Source of the DNA: Phylloscopus collybita
Taxonomy: Eukaryota; Chordata; Aves; Passeriformes; Phylloscopidae
Reading direction: 5' to 3'
Length of the DNA: 64,000 bases
Assembly: GCA_027886175.1 (NCBI GenBank)
Contig: JAJNNQ010000029.1
Span: 4,954,501-5,018,500, forward strand
How positions within the stretch are numbered: the first letter of the stretch is position 1; the number at the start of each line of letters is the position of its first letter. The notes below the pieces were generated by a model, which was given only the letters and a program-made list of their open reading frames with translations, searched no databases and was not told the origin of the DNA. Below are positions 10,501 through 24,783 of this stretch, one piece after another. A program made the position numbers and the translations under genes.

Positions 10501-13500
10501 TTGTTTATAGAGACATTTCAAAAATACAGCTCACTTATTCTTGTGACTATTTGTCACAGCAAGGCCAGCCTTAATTTTCTTTTTTTTTGTTTCAAATTTT
10601 ATTTTTTTCTTGCTTCTTTGCCAGTTTCAGGCTTTATTACCTTCAGTTATTTGCCTGCATAGCAACCTCACAAACTGAAAAGACAGCTAATAAGCAGTGA
10701 CAGTCACTAATGGGAGGCAAACACTGGAGAATTTCATTCTTGATGATTGACTATCAGGGACATTGTGGTTTTGTCACCCTAATGCTCATGTCAGACTCTG
10801 TGAATGTGATCTGCTTGCCTAGGGCAGATGAAAATTAGTGAGCATGAGGCAGCTTGCATATGGGTCAGGTTCTCAAGGAAACTGCCCCTCCAGCCCATTG
10901 TCCACCGGCCTCCTGCCCCTCTTGCTACTCTCATTGCCCACTCCGTTGCCTCCAGGAGTCAAAAAATGTGAGGAAGATGTATGGACCTTTTCAAGCCCTG
11001 CTGCTTCAGCTCCCAAGGATGCTGATGTTGGAGAAAGGGAGAACTTGGGTTTGGAGAGCAGAAGCCACAGGTGCAGCAGTCTTTATTGCTGTATTGATTA
11101 GACAACAAACTTCAATATTTAGACATAATAATACACATAGCTGCTGTATTCTGCCAGCTGTGGAAATCTTGTTACATAGCTAGAGATTATGTAGTAGGGC
11201 TGGAAATGAAAGAGGAAACTGATTTATTCTCACTGTTGATTACTTGCAATTCAGAGCAATTCATTTAAGGTCACTATCTCCCATTCTAAGGGAAAATGCA
11301 AACATTAATCTTCATATACTGTATCTTGGAAACCAGTGTTCTGGATAATTAGTTTGCTATCCTCTTTGTGTGTGCAGTCTTTTCATATTCAGCAAGAAAG
11401 ATAGTAGTCTAATCATCTGTGCGGTATATATGGGCTTGAGTACACAACACAGTTTAAGCAAACAGGAGATGATTGCTGTCTTCAGATTGATTATACCTTC
11501 AAGTATTCTTTTAGGGTCAGTTTTTGTTTTTTTCATGTACTGTTTCTGTTATTAGATCTAAACCCACAATAGAACAACAGAAAACTCGTACTTTTTTGGG
11601 TTGTCCAAAAGTGCTTGTGGCAAGACTAAGATGGAGATAAGTACAGGCCATTCTCTAAGTGTTTGCCTTGGCTTTAGGACAGATTTTGCTGTCCCTGTTA
11701 GTCAGAGCACCTCTATCTTACCTGTCCCATGCACTTCCCTTATGGTGCATTTCAGGGTGCAGCTACATTTTGACTATGATGCGCATGTGCCATATACCAT
11801 GATCCCAATGACTTAACCATTGGTTTATGAGGGCATTTAGATTCATCAACTAGGAGCCCATCCTACTCTACATGGAACTGAAATAAATACCACCAGAGAC
11901 AGTGAGGTAAGCAAAAAGCACTGATTTCTGGCTTCTTTTTGTCACTGTGAAGTATCTATCCTCCTAGATAATATCAACCTGTTTGACTTCTACCACTGCC
12001 AAAGAAACATAGAGAAGATGTCCCACAACACCAAGAAAGAGTAAAAGCTCTGGTTTTGCCAGTTCTGATGAACCTAGAGGATGTCACCAATATTTTCAAT
12101 GTGACGGATAATGAGATTTTTTCCTCCTTTACATTATTTGGAATTTCTTTTCTGCCTTTTGAGGTGAGACTAGAGGCAATAGATTTTGCTCTGCTGGAGA
12201 TGGTGTTAAGTGAGATGAAAGTCAAGCCATCCAAGCCCAGAGACGTTGAGGACACCAGCATCTTAATGACATTACATGTTAATTCCTGATTTTCCCAAGT
12301 AGCTGCTAAATAGTCACATGATTCTTCAACAGCATTAGTGAATAATATTTAAAAGACACTGAAGAGACAAATCTCTTTGATACAGCCGAAGGTGTAAATA
12401 AGAGCACCAGCTAATGACAAAATTACTTGACAGCCTTCATACAGTCTTCACAAAGAACTTTACCCTGCAAAGTTCTTCCTCCATGATGGTTTTCATATCA
12501 AAGGCAAAAAATAATGCATCAGAAGCAGTCCCTCAAAAGTCTAATCAAGATTTATGTGATCTTGTGCTCACCACTGAGTCTTTCCAATGGTTCCCTGTCC
12601 AAGCTTGGTCAGACTGGCTCCTTGAGTTTTCCTGAGCCAAATGAACTGGGGCATTTGCAAGACCAGGTCTTCCTGCAGGTCACGTTTCACTTTTTAACCT
12701 TGGCCCTGCTGGTAAGCCAGTGTCATGCAGGTATCACATGTCATTTGCTCCTGGGTAGAGCCCTGCAGTTGTGGTTTCCCACTGGACTCTGAAAAACAGG
12801 CCACCTTTCAATGCTTCAACCGTCCCTACTGACCATTCTTGCGTGATTTTGGCCTATTCTCTAAATGTCTGAGAAGATTAATAGCACTACTGCTAATGGG
12901 CTCCTGGTAGTAATTCAATATCCACAAGGGCTCTCAGGGGCAGTTTTTCTCATACCCACTTGCTCAATCTAGAGATGCCAGAGAGAGGAGAGGGTAACTG
13001 GGGAGGCAACTGCAAGCCCTGAGCTGCCTGTGTCCCTCTGCTTGCAGGCACATACACACATACATGCACAAGTCATGGCCACCCGGTGTCCTTCCACCAG
13101 CCTGTTTGTTTCCTTACCTTTTATGCTCTCCAGCCTTGTACAATGCAGCTGTGCAGAAAGCACCTCTCATACTCACAGGGTCCAAGGAAGGGTCCCCATG
13201 GGCAGCCAGCATTCTTAACAACACAGAATTAATTGCTCTCAGTCATCATAAGCAGATTCATTTTGGGTATCCCTTATCCAAATGCTTAGAAAATGCTGAA
13301 CTTAGAGCAAGACTTTGTAAGCATAAATAAAACTTCTATGGACAGCAGTGGTCCCAGGACTTGTGTAGATTAGGACTGCTAGAGAATCCAAGGAGACCTG
13401 GACAGATGCAATAAGATGTGTAGAGCCTGAATCAATTTAGAATTAGTCTTTGTCTTCCCTTAAGTTTTAAGTATAGTGAGGGAAAAACACTCATACTCCA

Positions 13501-16500
13501 CTTTTGGACAACAGAAGTGAAGGTCTGTGCCTGGCCTGCCTTTAGATTTTCCTGCATAGAGATACTACTGACAAAAAGTTAAGTCTAGGTCCATGGTTTT
13601 TTCTATGTCTGATAGTACCCACTTGGCTTGTGCAAAGAGGATCAGGGGAACAGCAGTAACCAGACTTTAAAGGTGATGTCTACCCCCATTAGCTGCTGAT
13701 TTATATGGAAGATCAGTGATTGGTGCCAGCTGAAGATTTGGCCACTGGTCTGCTTTGTGTAGCACTTCAGAGATTAACTTCTGGATCAACCAAAGTGACT
13801 TCTGAAGGTTTATCTATTTTTTTTGTTAGGCAGTGCTGGCGGAAGAAAAAGAAAGTGAAGAAACATTTCTTGGAACATAAAAATGCTTTATTTAGAGTTT
13901 GGGCTTCAAAATCACAAGGACATGCAGAATCTTCATGCAAGTAAGAATTTTACAAGTTTTGCATTCATTTCTCATCCCAGCTCTAAATGTTTTTGAGATG
14001 AAATTCCGGGCCAGGTCTTCTGCATCCAAGAATGCTATTTAATTCCTGCCTCAGCATGAGGAGACTTTGAATTCTTTCTCCTCATCATCTCTCTGAATGG
14101 CAGCTGAAAACACAAGAGAAATGTCATTTTATGCCAGTTGACAAGAGTTGTGTCTTGTGCCGTTTTATGTTTTGGGCTGGATTTGAGCTGTGTTTGTTAT
14201 TTTCTCCTTGATAAATTAAAAAGGATCACCCATGCAGGATGGTCCAGAAGGAAATTAGTTATTAAGATAGTATTTCCCTTAAGCAGGTTCCTATAGAGAG
14301 GCATCAGGAGGTATAACAATGAGCCATCTAGCATCAAACATGGCAAAAGGCTGCAGGGAACCAGCAGCAGGCCCAAGGGCAGCATTTCTCCCATGTACTC
14401 TGCTCCTGCAGTACTTCTCTATGGCCAGAAATCAGGCAGCATCTGCCCTCATGTGCCTTATCCAGATGTAGTTCCCTGTCACAGCACTCCTAAGTTTTTC
14501 ACCAAACATATCTTTGCTTGGGGAGCAGAAATGTCCTTCTTGCATACGCCAAGACTTTTGCAGTTTTTTTGGCTAACAGAACTTTGAGAGAACAGTCTAT
14601 ATATGCAGTGGTGTACATAACCATGGGATTTTCAGGAGAACAAGCATTGGTGTAGTGTTTCATAACTGAAAAAAAGAGCACATCTACTCCACTGATAGTA
14701 CATTCATCAGTCACTCTTACTCCATCCCTTCTCCTGGCATCATGATTTTCTCTGGTGATGTGACCTGGAAGCACTATGCTTAGGAAAACATCCATCCATC
14801 ACAGACTAAAGCTGTTTTGCCCACTGCTGCTTCTCCAAGGGTTTCCATGTCAGGGCTGAAAGCATACTGCCTCGTATCTGCAACCTCCATTCCAGGCCTG
14901 TCATTTAGAGAGGGGAAAGTGAAGCTTGGTGTGAGTGGAAAGAGATACTTATCTTGCAAAATAGAAGTTAAGAAGTTCAGGAATCACTGCTCTGTGGTCT
15001 GGTAGCTGAACATCAGAATTTATTATCAATTATGTCAGTGCAGCTTGTATCTAAGAGAGATGCTGGAGATTGAGAGAAGATAATTACTTGGGTTTGTCTC
15101 AATTTTTTGCTTTGCAGACTGGAGGCTGGTGAGCCTATAACATGGGAAAACAGACTGATCTCTCCAACACTCACCTTAGAAAGCAAAGCAGACCCATGAC
15201 CTCTGTAAAATCAATGGGAATTTTTTCACTGGCTCTAGTAAAATCTGGATTTCCAAACTCTGAGTTTTCCATAATGAAGGCCAGATTTCCTGCTCGATTT
15301 ATGGAGTATGGTATTTTCCCAGCTTCAGTGCACACTGTCTCTTGTTTTCCAACAATGCATTCAAAAGCTGAAGTACACCTCTGTGAAAAAAAGGGCAGGA
15401 TACACAAGAGGATTAAAATGAAATATGCTTAGTAGCAAGGGACATAATGTTCACTTGGTTTGCTAATTCCACTTTGTGGCCAATATAAATGCAAAACATA
15501 ACATCTCTTGGAGATGTGGTGCAGTCTTAGAGAAGGAGAATCTTGACCTTATGTTCAGGATGAGCAAACTGACATGAACAAAGAAATCCCATGATGCCTG
15601 TCTCCCATTAACTGTTTGTTTATGAAGTTAGCTTTGCTAAATCTACTTGGGAAAAGAGTAGGTTTAAAAAGAAAGGATTTCCATAATTCTCTGCAGTTCT
15701 GCTGACTTCTTCAAGTCCATCAGGATATATAATTCAATAGGATAGGAGTTTCATTTTTAATATCTTACATTTTAATTTGAATAAGCAATTGTCTTTTTCT
15801 TCTTGTCATGTTTGCAGGTTTAATGTGATCTCATGGATATGGAGGATTCAAAATTAGGAATGCCAACAACATGCAAGATCTTAATGTTTTTGACCACTTT
15901 TAAACTTTTGAAATGCAAACTCTTAAGGTCCTAGGACCAAGTAATAAATATGCCTTTAACTCTGGAACCCCAGGGTTACTTTGTGGTACATCAGCACTTT
16001 CAATTCTAATGTGATCATCAGGTAGCCTTTGGTACCTGAGGCTGAAAGAAACCACTTATGTGAGTGTACTAAAGAGTTTGATCCTTTACTTACCATAGAA
16101 AAAAGTAAAGCAATTAAAAAAAAAAAAATCCTTACAACAGGGCCCTGGATGTACATAAGTGCTAGATTGTATGCTTAGGAGCTAAGAAAGCAGTACATGA
16201 AAACATATACTTGGGCTCAGTGGCCCTGAATGAGCATTAGAGGTCACAATGCAAAAAGCAATTCAATATGAGAAATTCCACTAATGTGATAACAATGTTA
16301 ATAAGAGTAATGAGTGTATGAAAAAGGAAGAAGTGACTAAGAGAGGAGATTAAGGACATTTTATCTCTCTGTACAGTACAAAACTACTATGAGAGTTTAA
16401 AATGTCCCTGAAAAAGCCCAAAGAAACACAAACCTCATATCAGGACGAAAACAAGTAGGGTATTTTCCACACAAAACCAGAATAAGTTTGGCTTGTCTTC

Positions 16501-16528
16501 ACAGAAAAAAGTTTGAATTGCTCAGAAG
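7560..16528. other. Intergenic DNA, no gene supported
   Basis: About 9 kb without a recognisable gene, LTR or CR1. Overlapping short ORFs on both strands at 11.97-12.79 kb have no family motif. The rest is AT-rich unique sequence. Confidence 0.55.
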
Positions 16529-16559
16529 AAAACAAACAAACAAACAAACAAACAAACAA
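16529..16559. repeat. (CAAA)n microsatellite
   Basis: About seven perfect tandem AAAC units. Confidence 0.95.
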
Positions 16560-16827
16560 CCTCTCATGAGATAATCTGAAGTTGGAAAGATAATAGGCAA
16601 TGCTTTTCCATGGTCTTTGATACAGTGCATAAAGGCAGAACAAGCAAGAATGTGGGAAAAGGTCCAATCTATTTAGATGAAGACTGAGGACACATCTTTC
16701 CTTACTTGATCCAAGATGAGAAATTAGACACAGTTAACTAAGGAAAGTGGCAAGTATTTGCCTCTCCCTGTCTTGATTTCAGGTCTAGCTGTCTGACAGA
16801 AAAGCACACATAAATAAAACAGAGTTA

Positions 16828-16941
16828 ATGGAGGATGATATGGACATAGCTAGATGAAATGTAATGGCCTGTGATGTACACAAGGTCAAACCAGATGAGC
16901 TAGATGATCTAATGGTCCCTTCTGGCTTTAAACTTCATAAA
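16828..16941 (+). mobile_element. Ancient CR1/L3-like LINE 3' end
   Basis: The segment contains ACCAGATGAGCTAGATGATC, CTAATGGTCCCTTCTGGC and TTTAAACTTCATAAA. These match the 3' end of old CR1-type LINEs (CTAGATGATCTAATGGTCCC then TTCTGGCCTTAAA). It is short and well diverged, so predates the other CR1 copies. Confidence 0.7.
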
Positions 16942-19900
16942 TTGTTTCTCAGAGCTGCCCTAATGAGCTAGCTGCCAGCTTAAACTTGAGTTGGCTATAC
17001 GTTTTCCACACCAGTTTCATCATGATAGCAGCATCCAGGACAAACTCAGGGCCAGGAACACTTCAGGTGCTTGACAAATGGTTCATACCTGGTGTCCCAT
17101 ACATGTCAGGAGTGGCACAATACAGTGATTCATGGGATTTTTGTTTCTGGAGTCTTCGAGGTTTCAATATCCTGGCTAGCTTGTCTCCAGAAAGATGCGT
17201 CTTTCAAAGAACCTTATTTTCCAAACTGTTTGTTAGGAAGCTTGTGAGCTGGTACTCACATCTGCGGGGCTGTACATGTGCCTGAGCATAGCACTGCTCC
17301 AGATCCATGTTGAACAAGCCACAAGTCCCCTTTGAACCCCCACAGAACAATACCTAAAACTGGTTATTTTAGGTAGATGGAGCCCTGAAGGCTGTTTTTC
17401 TTGTTTGAAAAACAGTCTCACTGTTTAGTTCATGCAGCTGGCTACACCTCGCTGCAGGGGCTTTGTACAATGGGGAGCATGCTTTTCTTCTCCATCCCAC
17501 AAAGCTCTCCCATTTATTAGCATTTTTGTGTAGAGTGATTTACCTCTTAAGGGATTCAATTTCTGTAGGCATGACAACAAAGACAGATGTCCATCAAGTC
17601 TGTTAGAAATTAGTGATATCCTTTCATTCAAATTTAATCACAAGTGAAGTTTAACTTGCATTTGTGAAGGATGAGGCATTCAGATACGGTTTTATGGTTA
17701 CAAAAGACATGTAATTATTTTGATACTGGAGCCAAAAGGACATCAACAGACAGGAAGAAAATTGTCTCCTTGGTAATATTTAAAATACTTTCAAAACTAA
17801 ATGCCTTGAGTTGATGCATTCCTAGCTCCTGAAGGGCATAGTAAATTCTCTAATGTATTGGAAATTATATCTAAATGTAATCAGCAAAAGCACTGGTACA
17901 ATTTATTTCCAGATGAGACCTTGAAATTCTGCCCTATTGTTCAGATATCATCGTTACACTTTCATCCTGTTAATTAATTATTTAACACAATTTTCCCTTC
18001 TTGCCCTCCATGAGAGCAAGCAGTTTACTTAGTTATATACAAAATCACAGGCTTATACTATCTGCTGACTAGAAAAATCACTGTTAGTGTTTTGTATTTA
18101 TTTCTGTAGAAATACATACATACATATTTGGTCTTACAGCTTAGTAGATAAATTATATTTGATTTTAAAAACTAACTGGATACTTTACCCTGCATGTACC
18201 ATTATACTATGTACATGCTGATTGATTATAGCAAGAAGCACAGAAATTTAAATAGTACTTATGCATTTGCATACTTGTGTATATGACTGTGTGGTTTTCT
18301 GTGCTGGTGTAAAATGCATAGGGAATTTTTACAATTGCAAAATTTTCCTGCAATTAAAATTTAAAATATTTAAAAATTAATAAAAAGTAAAATAACAATT
18401 ATTTTTAAAAATAAATGACTGAAAAATATTTAGTTATAAAATTCTGTGGCATACCACAGTTCCGAAATACTTATAGGTATAAAATGTAACTGCAAAAACA
18501 TCCTTAAATACCTTTTTGATTACTAATGTCTCATTTGATTTGAGGCTTGACTTCAGGCCAATCAGCTCATTGCAAATACTCCTGGGGGATTCTCTGGGAC
18601 AAATTAACACATTTTACATACAAAAATGAAAGGTACTGAGCTTTGGCACACACTCTGCACTGTGACAGAGTGAGACAACAGACTTCTGGTCTAGTTTCTA
18701 GAATCAGTTTTGTTCTGCTTTCTTCTCTACAGCATGATTGCGTCCATGAAGGAAAATAAAACTGTCTTTTAAAAATGGTCTTTTAAGTTTTTTGAGGCAC
18801 TTCAAATGATGTGCAGTAACAATTGAATTTTACCCTAAAATGTCAATGAGATTTTCATTAGAAGAAAGAGAATCTTCCTTAAATAAATCCTTTGCCACAA
18901 AAAGGAAAAAAATTAAAAATCTGATCAGGGAAATGCAGATTTCAGAAGCTGTCAGTGATTTAACTAATGCTCAAAGCCTTTTAAAAATTAAAGTCATGCT
19001 TTGATAAAGATTATAAAATCTTGATCCATTATTAGTCCTTCATTCAGTCAAGCTAAAGTACTTAGGGAAGAAGGAAATTCTTTGATTGTGAATTAAAATT
19101 CTGGAAAAATTTTGCATCTCCTTAAAATTTATTATTAAGCAAAATTTTTCTTGTGAATTTTACAAAAGCAAATTCAATCTGCTCTGTTTTAAGGATTTAA
19201 TTATTCTTTGCAATAGTTTATTTTCAATGGTTTTACTAGTTTTCAAATACTGAGAAGAAATTATCATATGCTCAGAATAATTTTGTTGTTTTCCTTAAAT
19301 CAATATTTTGTGTTAACAATATTTTTTCCCTCTGCTCTGTACAGAGATATATCTGACTGACACAAAGCAGATGAACTCAGCAGTCTGTTCCTACAGACTT
19401 AGGAGGAAATGAAAACAAAAGGCCAAAACAGAGAAAAAATATTTTCAACTGTCTTAAAACAAAATTAAGCTCTTTGCAAGAATTTGTGCAATATATCGAG
19501 CAGTTTTAAGATTACCAACCAAATCTCACTGCTTTTGTTAATCTAGTGTTAACTTTAGTCTTTTTTGTGAGGTTTTCAGATTCTGTGAACAAAGCACAGA
19601 GATTTTAATGATGCTCACCTGTCCTCTTGGAAGTGATTTCACCCATCATTACAGCTTTGGCACTAATTAGAGGGAGCTAATAGATAAAGATAAAAATACA
19701 ATTACTACTTTGGAAAGTACAAGATTTTCTTGGTGTACTAAATTTTTCAGTAGGAAATTTTCGCTTGCTTCAGACACAACAAATGTTTTCTCTTCGGTTT
19801 TAATCTAGTTTTCTTCTATAGTATTTCGAATAATGTTCTAAACTATTATTCTCATAACAACTGAGAAATATTAGTTAGCACCAGGAAATTTTAAATTGCA

Positions 19901-20374
19901 TTGGGTTTTTGTTTTTTTTATAGGAGGCCTTTTGCTTCTGTTTTCCCCATTTGTTTGGGCAAAGCAGTGTTTGGAACCCTGCACAACTTCTGGGGTGCAG
20001 CACAAAAAGCTGTAAGCAGCTTTGTGATTACTTTGACAAAAGATGCTCCAAAAGATGTTGTACAATCTGGGTGTCAATGAACCAACTGGCTCTAGATGTT
20101 TGCATTGTACTGCTTTCTAAAAATGGGTGTGCAACCATGCATGACATCCCTGTCCCTATCCTTTACTGGTGTTACACTGCCTCTATAACACTCTGGTCTT
20201 ATTTTCTGGTGATAGTTATGAGAGATGGAGCTACATGAGCAGCAGAGCACATGATACTATACAAACCACAGGAATAAATATGTAAGGGTTTAAAGGAAGC
20301 ATTAGTTTAAATTAGTATGTCAAATGCCAATGCAATGGCAAGTTGTCCTGCTCATAGTTTGAGAGGTATGTCAT

Positions 20375-20376
<2 letters not shown>
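16942..20376. other. Intergenic DNA, nothing recognised
   Basis: AT-rich unique sequence, with a very AT-rich patch at 18.35-18.45 kb. No gene or element identified. Confidence 0.55.

Positions 20377-20408
<32 letters not shown>
20377..20408. repeat. T(32) homopolymer
   Basis: Uninterrupted run of 32 T. No adjacent retrogene or SINE body was recognised that would make it a tail. Confidence 0.95.
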
Positions 20409-20410
<2 letters not shown>

Positions 20411-23400
20411 TTAGGTATTGTAGATATAGAAATTAGAAAAGCTTTTAATTCCAATTATCAATAATTTTGCTCTAGTCCCTTTGTCATACAGAGGGCTATC
20501 AATCAGTATGAATAACAAAAGAATCTACTTATGCTTGAGTTTATAATGACACTGCAGTCCTGAATTGTAGTACTATCTCACTGTACTAAAAGAGCAAAAT
20601 GTTTATGTCAAACCTTCCTGGGATGGGGCTCATTACTTGTCAATGATTTTTATGGCAAATATCCCAGTATCCTGCAGCATTTCTACATGGAATTCTCCTT
20701 ACAGAAATAGGAGGCAATTTCTCACATGTCTGGGATGAATTATAGCTTCCCAAGATCAGCTGAGAATAAATTAGCTGTCTGCTAAATACAATTAAGGTGA
20801 CATGCAATGTTTATTTAGTGCATAAGATAAGGAAACTCCTAGCACAAATGTCCCTCTATTCAGAATATTATCACTGTATAAATAGATTAACAGGATGAAT
20901 GGTGGTTTTCTAAAAAAGGCAACATATAAACTGGCTGCTTTATGCCTGTGTCAGATTGACTTTGTTAGTGTTATCTACAGATACTCTTGACCCCTTGCTG
21001 GCTTGAGCACAAGTGATCTGCACAGTGTGAAACATCCTGCAGCTTCCCAGTTACTTAAGACAATCAAATGTTTCTTCACAGAAACCTAATTTTTGACATT
21101 ACACGTAGCTTATCTCAAGTTGCCAAGTATTTTCACCCCTTCTGCCTGATTCATCCCCCATGTCCTGCTGAGATGGACTGTCACATCTCCAATCTTCTGC
21201 ACTTACATCCTCTGGTTCATCTTACTCATCATGTACTCTATGTGTGCTGTTTTTTGGTTAAATTATCTTCCCAAACTCAGAGTTTAAGACAAGTGAACAA
21301 AGAAAAAGAGTAGAGGAGACCACAAATGCATCCAGAATAAGCAATGCTCAACAGTGTTTCTGAAGACACAATCTCAGACTACATGAACATGAAGACTCCA
21401 TCTTACTTTGAAAGAATGTACATGTTTTGCAGAAAGATGCATTTGTCTCAATCCAATCCTTAAAATGATTTCTGATAAACAGGTGATTTTCAAATGTTTT
21501 CCTGTGGCATAAGACACACTTGTCCTCACTCTTTTCTGTTATTTATTGATTACATTATCCCCAGTAATCAGTCTGGGATCCACTACAGACTAAAATCTTT
21601 GCTCATTTATCTACAGTGTTTGTTTCTGTCTGATGCACTGAGATAACATCATGCCCACCAGTTAAGTAGCCATTCTCAGTGTAAGCCTCTGTTTCCAACA
21701 CACCCAAAAAACATCTTCAGAAACACCAGTGAAGTGGCTGCTCTTTATTACTTGGTGGGGTTTTTTTCCTTAATCTTTATTTTTATTTTTAAAGATAATT
21801 ATGAATATTTTGCTTATGCACTGTGGTTTGTGCTGCACAGTGGAAACAAACAGCAGCAAGCTTTATTGTTTTTCTAGGGTTTGCTCTCTTTCTTTCTTTC
21901 TTATTTCTCTAAGTCAATTATTTAATAATTCCTATGACAATTTAATTTTGGAGTTAATGGCTTATGTATTTCTTTCTATCCCAGGCTTAAGAAGCTTTCG
22001 GGAAAGACAGCATTTTGTTTGTTTTTGTTTAAAGAAGAACATACAGTGGCATACAAAATACATGAATTAAAATGTAGGAGTTTAAAAGAAGCTGCAGTTG
22101 TAGTTAAAATTCCAAAAGTGAAGATAGTGTTGAGATGTCCTGCCCATTCCTGCAGAAGGAGCATTTTCTCATTTTCCCCGCCATGGAGGCAGGATTTATA
22201 AAGGCATATACAGTACATTAGCAACCAGTACCTCACATATAATCTACAGTTTTGAAAGCTTTGGGACATGATCATCTTTCTATATAAGAAGTCTGGCAGG
22301 ATCATGACATTACCACCTGGAACAGAAACCTTCACCTGGGAGATTTTGGGGACCACAGCAAAGCAACAAAGGAACCTGAACAGAGATTATTCAATCCGCA
22401 GCATTTTTTTTAATCTGACTTTTAATATGGAACAATAAAATTAGTTCCATAATTCTTGAGTTCTCTCAAAAAACTTGAGGACTTTAACCTGTCATTGGTA
22501 GAACAAACACCTGATCGAGATTTTTTTTAAGTCACTTTGGGAATAGGAGTTGAGCATCTGGGTGATTTCAAAGAAAATGACTACATGATAACTGAAAGTG
22601 TATGAGCACAAGTATTTCTCTTCCATCACTTTGTGTACTTTGTGCATTACATATTGTTACAGTAATTTTCACTAGAGATTCCAGTTAATCCTAAGCACAT
22701 TTTATATGAGCAAAAAAGTAGCAAGTATAAAAACAGTTAAACCAAAACAATTAAAAATTTTAAAGAATAGTCAACAGTGAAAGAAGTAAGAACATGGACC
22801 ATTTAAATCACTTTAATCTCCATTTTAATGAGACTTTTATATAAAATTGAGTTTGCTTGAAATATGTGAAATTTCATTGTCAGGTCTTTCTCATTCATCA
22901 ACAAAACTATGCATTTGAAAAAACTAATTTCACTTCAGAAGCAATATTGTTAGATAGTAATGATGTTAAAAAGTACTGTTGGCATTGCAATTAATACTTC
23001 ACAATACATGAGAATTTCTTAATTGTCAGCAATTGTACTGCTGAAAGTCATGTCTGCAGTCAAATAACCAGGTGAGTAGTCATAAGTATCCCACCTCCAG
23101 GACCCACTTGTAGGTTTTGCTCAGGCATTCAGTGATATCTTCTGTTTCTTCTCTATGCCTGCCTCTGTTCGTGCTGGCATAGCTGATGAGCATGACAAGC
23201 AACTGAGCAGTAAAATAGATATTATCTTATGTAGGAAAAGACATACGTTTGTGTCTAGAGTGTCTCAGTGTTTCTTTTTGGTAGAAACCTCATATCTGTT
23301 GGGAGATTTTTGCAGGCCTAGGATGTGTGAATGCACTCTGTGCACAGCAGTCAGTTTAAGAGCCATCTGAAAGCCACAGCAAAATTTCCACTAACTTAAA

Positions 23401-24338
23401 TGAAAGCTTAAGGAACTGTCTGACAGTGAGGAAACACTGGTGGATAGTGCACTTTTCTTGAAGACTAAGCACACACAATCAACTTTCATGTTATGAAATG
23501 TTATAAAGGCAGCATGAGTTCTTTTATGTCCATTTCTTCTCTGCATGGAGTTGAAACAATCCACTTCTGTTTTGTTGAACCATGTATTGTTCCTAGAGTA
23601 TGACTATTTTGCTATACTTCATAGAGCTTTTTTTTTTCTTTATTGTACAGCTGCATAGAAGTGATCTAATTTTCACTGAAATAATGCATTTTTTACAACA
23701 GCATGTAAAAGGCAGTATTAAACTGTATCACTGATAGCTTTTTTTCTCATTGTAATTTATTTAAGACTTTTTTAGAATTTTTAAAATTGAAATAGAACTA
23801 CCAAACTCCAGTGGTTACTGTATGAACAGCTCTAATAATGGGATGAATAAGCATGTGAGAAGGCAATCTTGTCCTGAGCATACTGCTGTGGCAGGTATCA
23901 GAGAAGCAGAAAGGGGTAGAGGTCCTTACGGTAGTGGCTCAGTGATCTCATTTAGTGGCAAGACATGCAATAGTAAATACTAATGACTGTGCAGAAAACA
24001 AATAGAATTTGGTTCAGAAGTACTGCCAGGTAAATTGTCCTGTCTTCAGGATGTCATTTATATGGGTGTGTTAGCTGATCACAACAGTTATTTAACTAAG
24101 GAATGAGGAAATTAATGGAAAATTTGTTTGACAACCCCCATGCTCATTCAACCAAATCATTCAGACTGGCATTGGAGCACCTGAACATAATTCATCTCTT
24201 GCAAGTCTTACCCATTGCATCAAAGAAATTTTTACCACTTATTTCTGGAGAGAGGTAAAATATATTCATTATAGATATTCATTACAGATCTTCCTTCCCA
24301 TGTTCATAGTAAAATAGATCAGCGAACCGCTGAACCAA
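20409..24338. other. Intergenic DNA, nothing recognised
   Basis: AT-rich unique sequence. A 126-codon minus-strand ORF at 21976-22356 has no recognisable motif and is treated as chance. Confidence 0.55.
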
Positions 24339-24778
24339 TGTCCTGGGGTGATGTTACGAGCTAGTTAGCATAGCTTAGTTAGGGCTGAGAAGTGTCGCCT
24401 TTTTTTTCTTTTTCTTTTTTCTTTTTTTCCCCCTTTTTTCTGCCTGTTTTTTGGAACTGTTCAAACCTCCCCCATACTGAGGACCCAGGGGGCGCCGGGG
24501 GAGCTGACACCTGGACCCACTGGGAGCCACCCTTCGCAGCAACTTCCACTACTGCTGGAAAGAACTGAGAGCAGAGACCATCCACAGGAGGGACTTTGTT
24601 TTCCTTAATTCATCATCTGGTATTATTCAATCTGTTGTGCTGGGGGAGTGTTTTGCTGGTTTAATAAACAGGTTTCTTTCCACTTTCTCTCTGACGAGTC
24701 TTCTCCTTAACCAGTTGGGGGAGGGGAGGGAGGGTTTCCCTAGGAGTTCTCTTCCCGAAGTGGCCTTAAACTATCACA
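24339..24778 (+). mobile_element. Solo LTR (440 bp) with 5-bp target duplication
   Basis: The element starts TGTCCTGGGG and ends CTATCACA (TG...CA termini, TGT/ACA inverted dinucleotide ends). It is flanked on both sides by the identical pentamer ACCAA (24334-24338 and 24779-24783). Inside are a long C/T-rich tract (24398-24437), a GC-rich block and a polyadenylation signal AATAAA at 24663-24668, followed by a short GT/T-rich R-U5-like end. This is a textbook solo LTR left by recombination between the two LTRs of an endogenous retrovirus. No gag, pol or env sequence is present. Perfect flanks suggest a fairly young insertion. A 5-bp duplication fits several ERV classes. The exact family is not identified. 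Confidence 0.85.
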
Positions 24779-24783
24779 ACCAA

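Noticed and set aside
11974..12289. Overlapping 77- and 95-codon ORFs on opposite strands, considered as a decayed gene
   Set aside because: Neither frame shows a recognisable family, and the neighbouring plus-strand ORFs cannot be joined by clear splice sites.
21976..22356. 126-codon minus-strand ORF
   Set aside because: No family motif, no coherent splice sites or promoter, and Cys/Phe/Leu-rich composition as expected from random AT-rich DNA.
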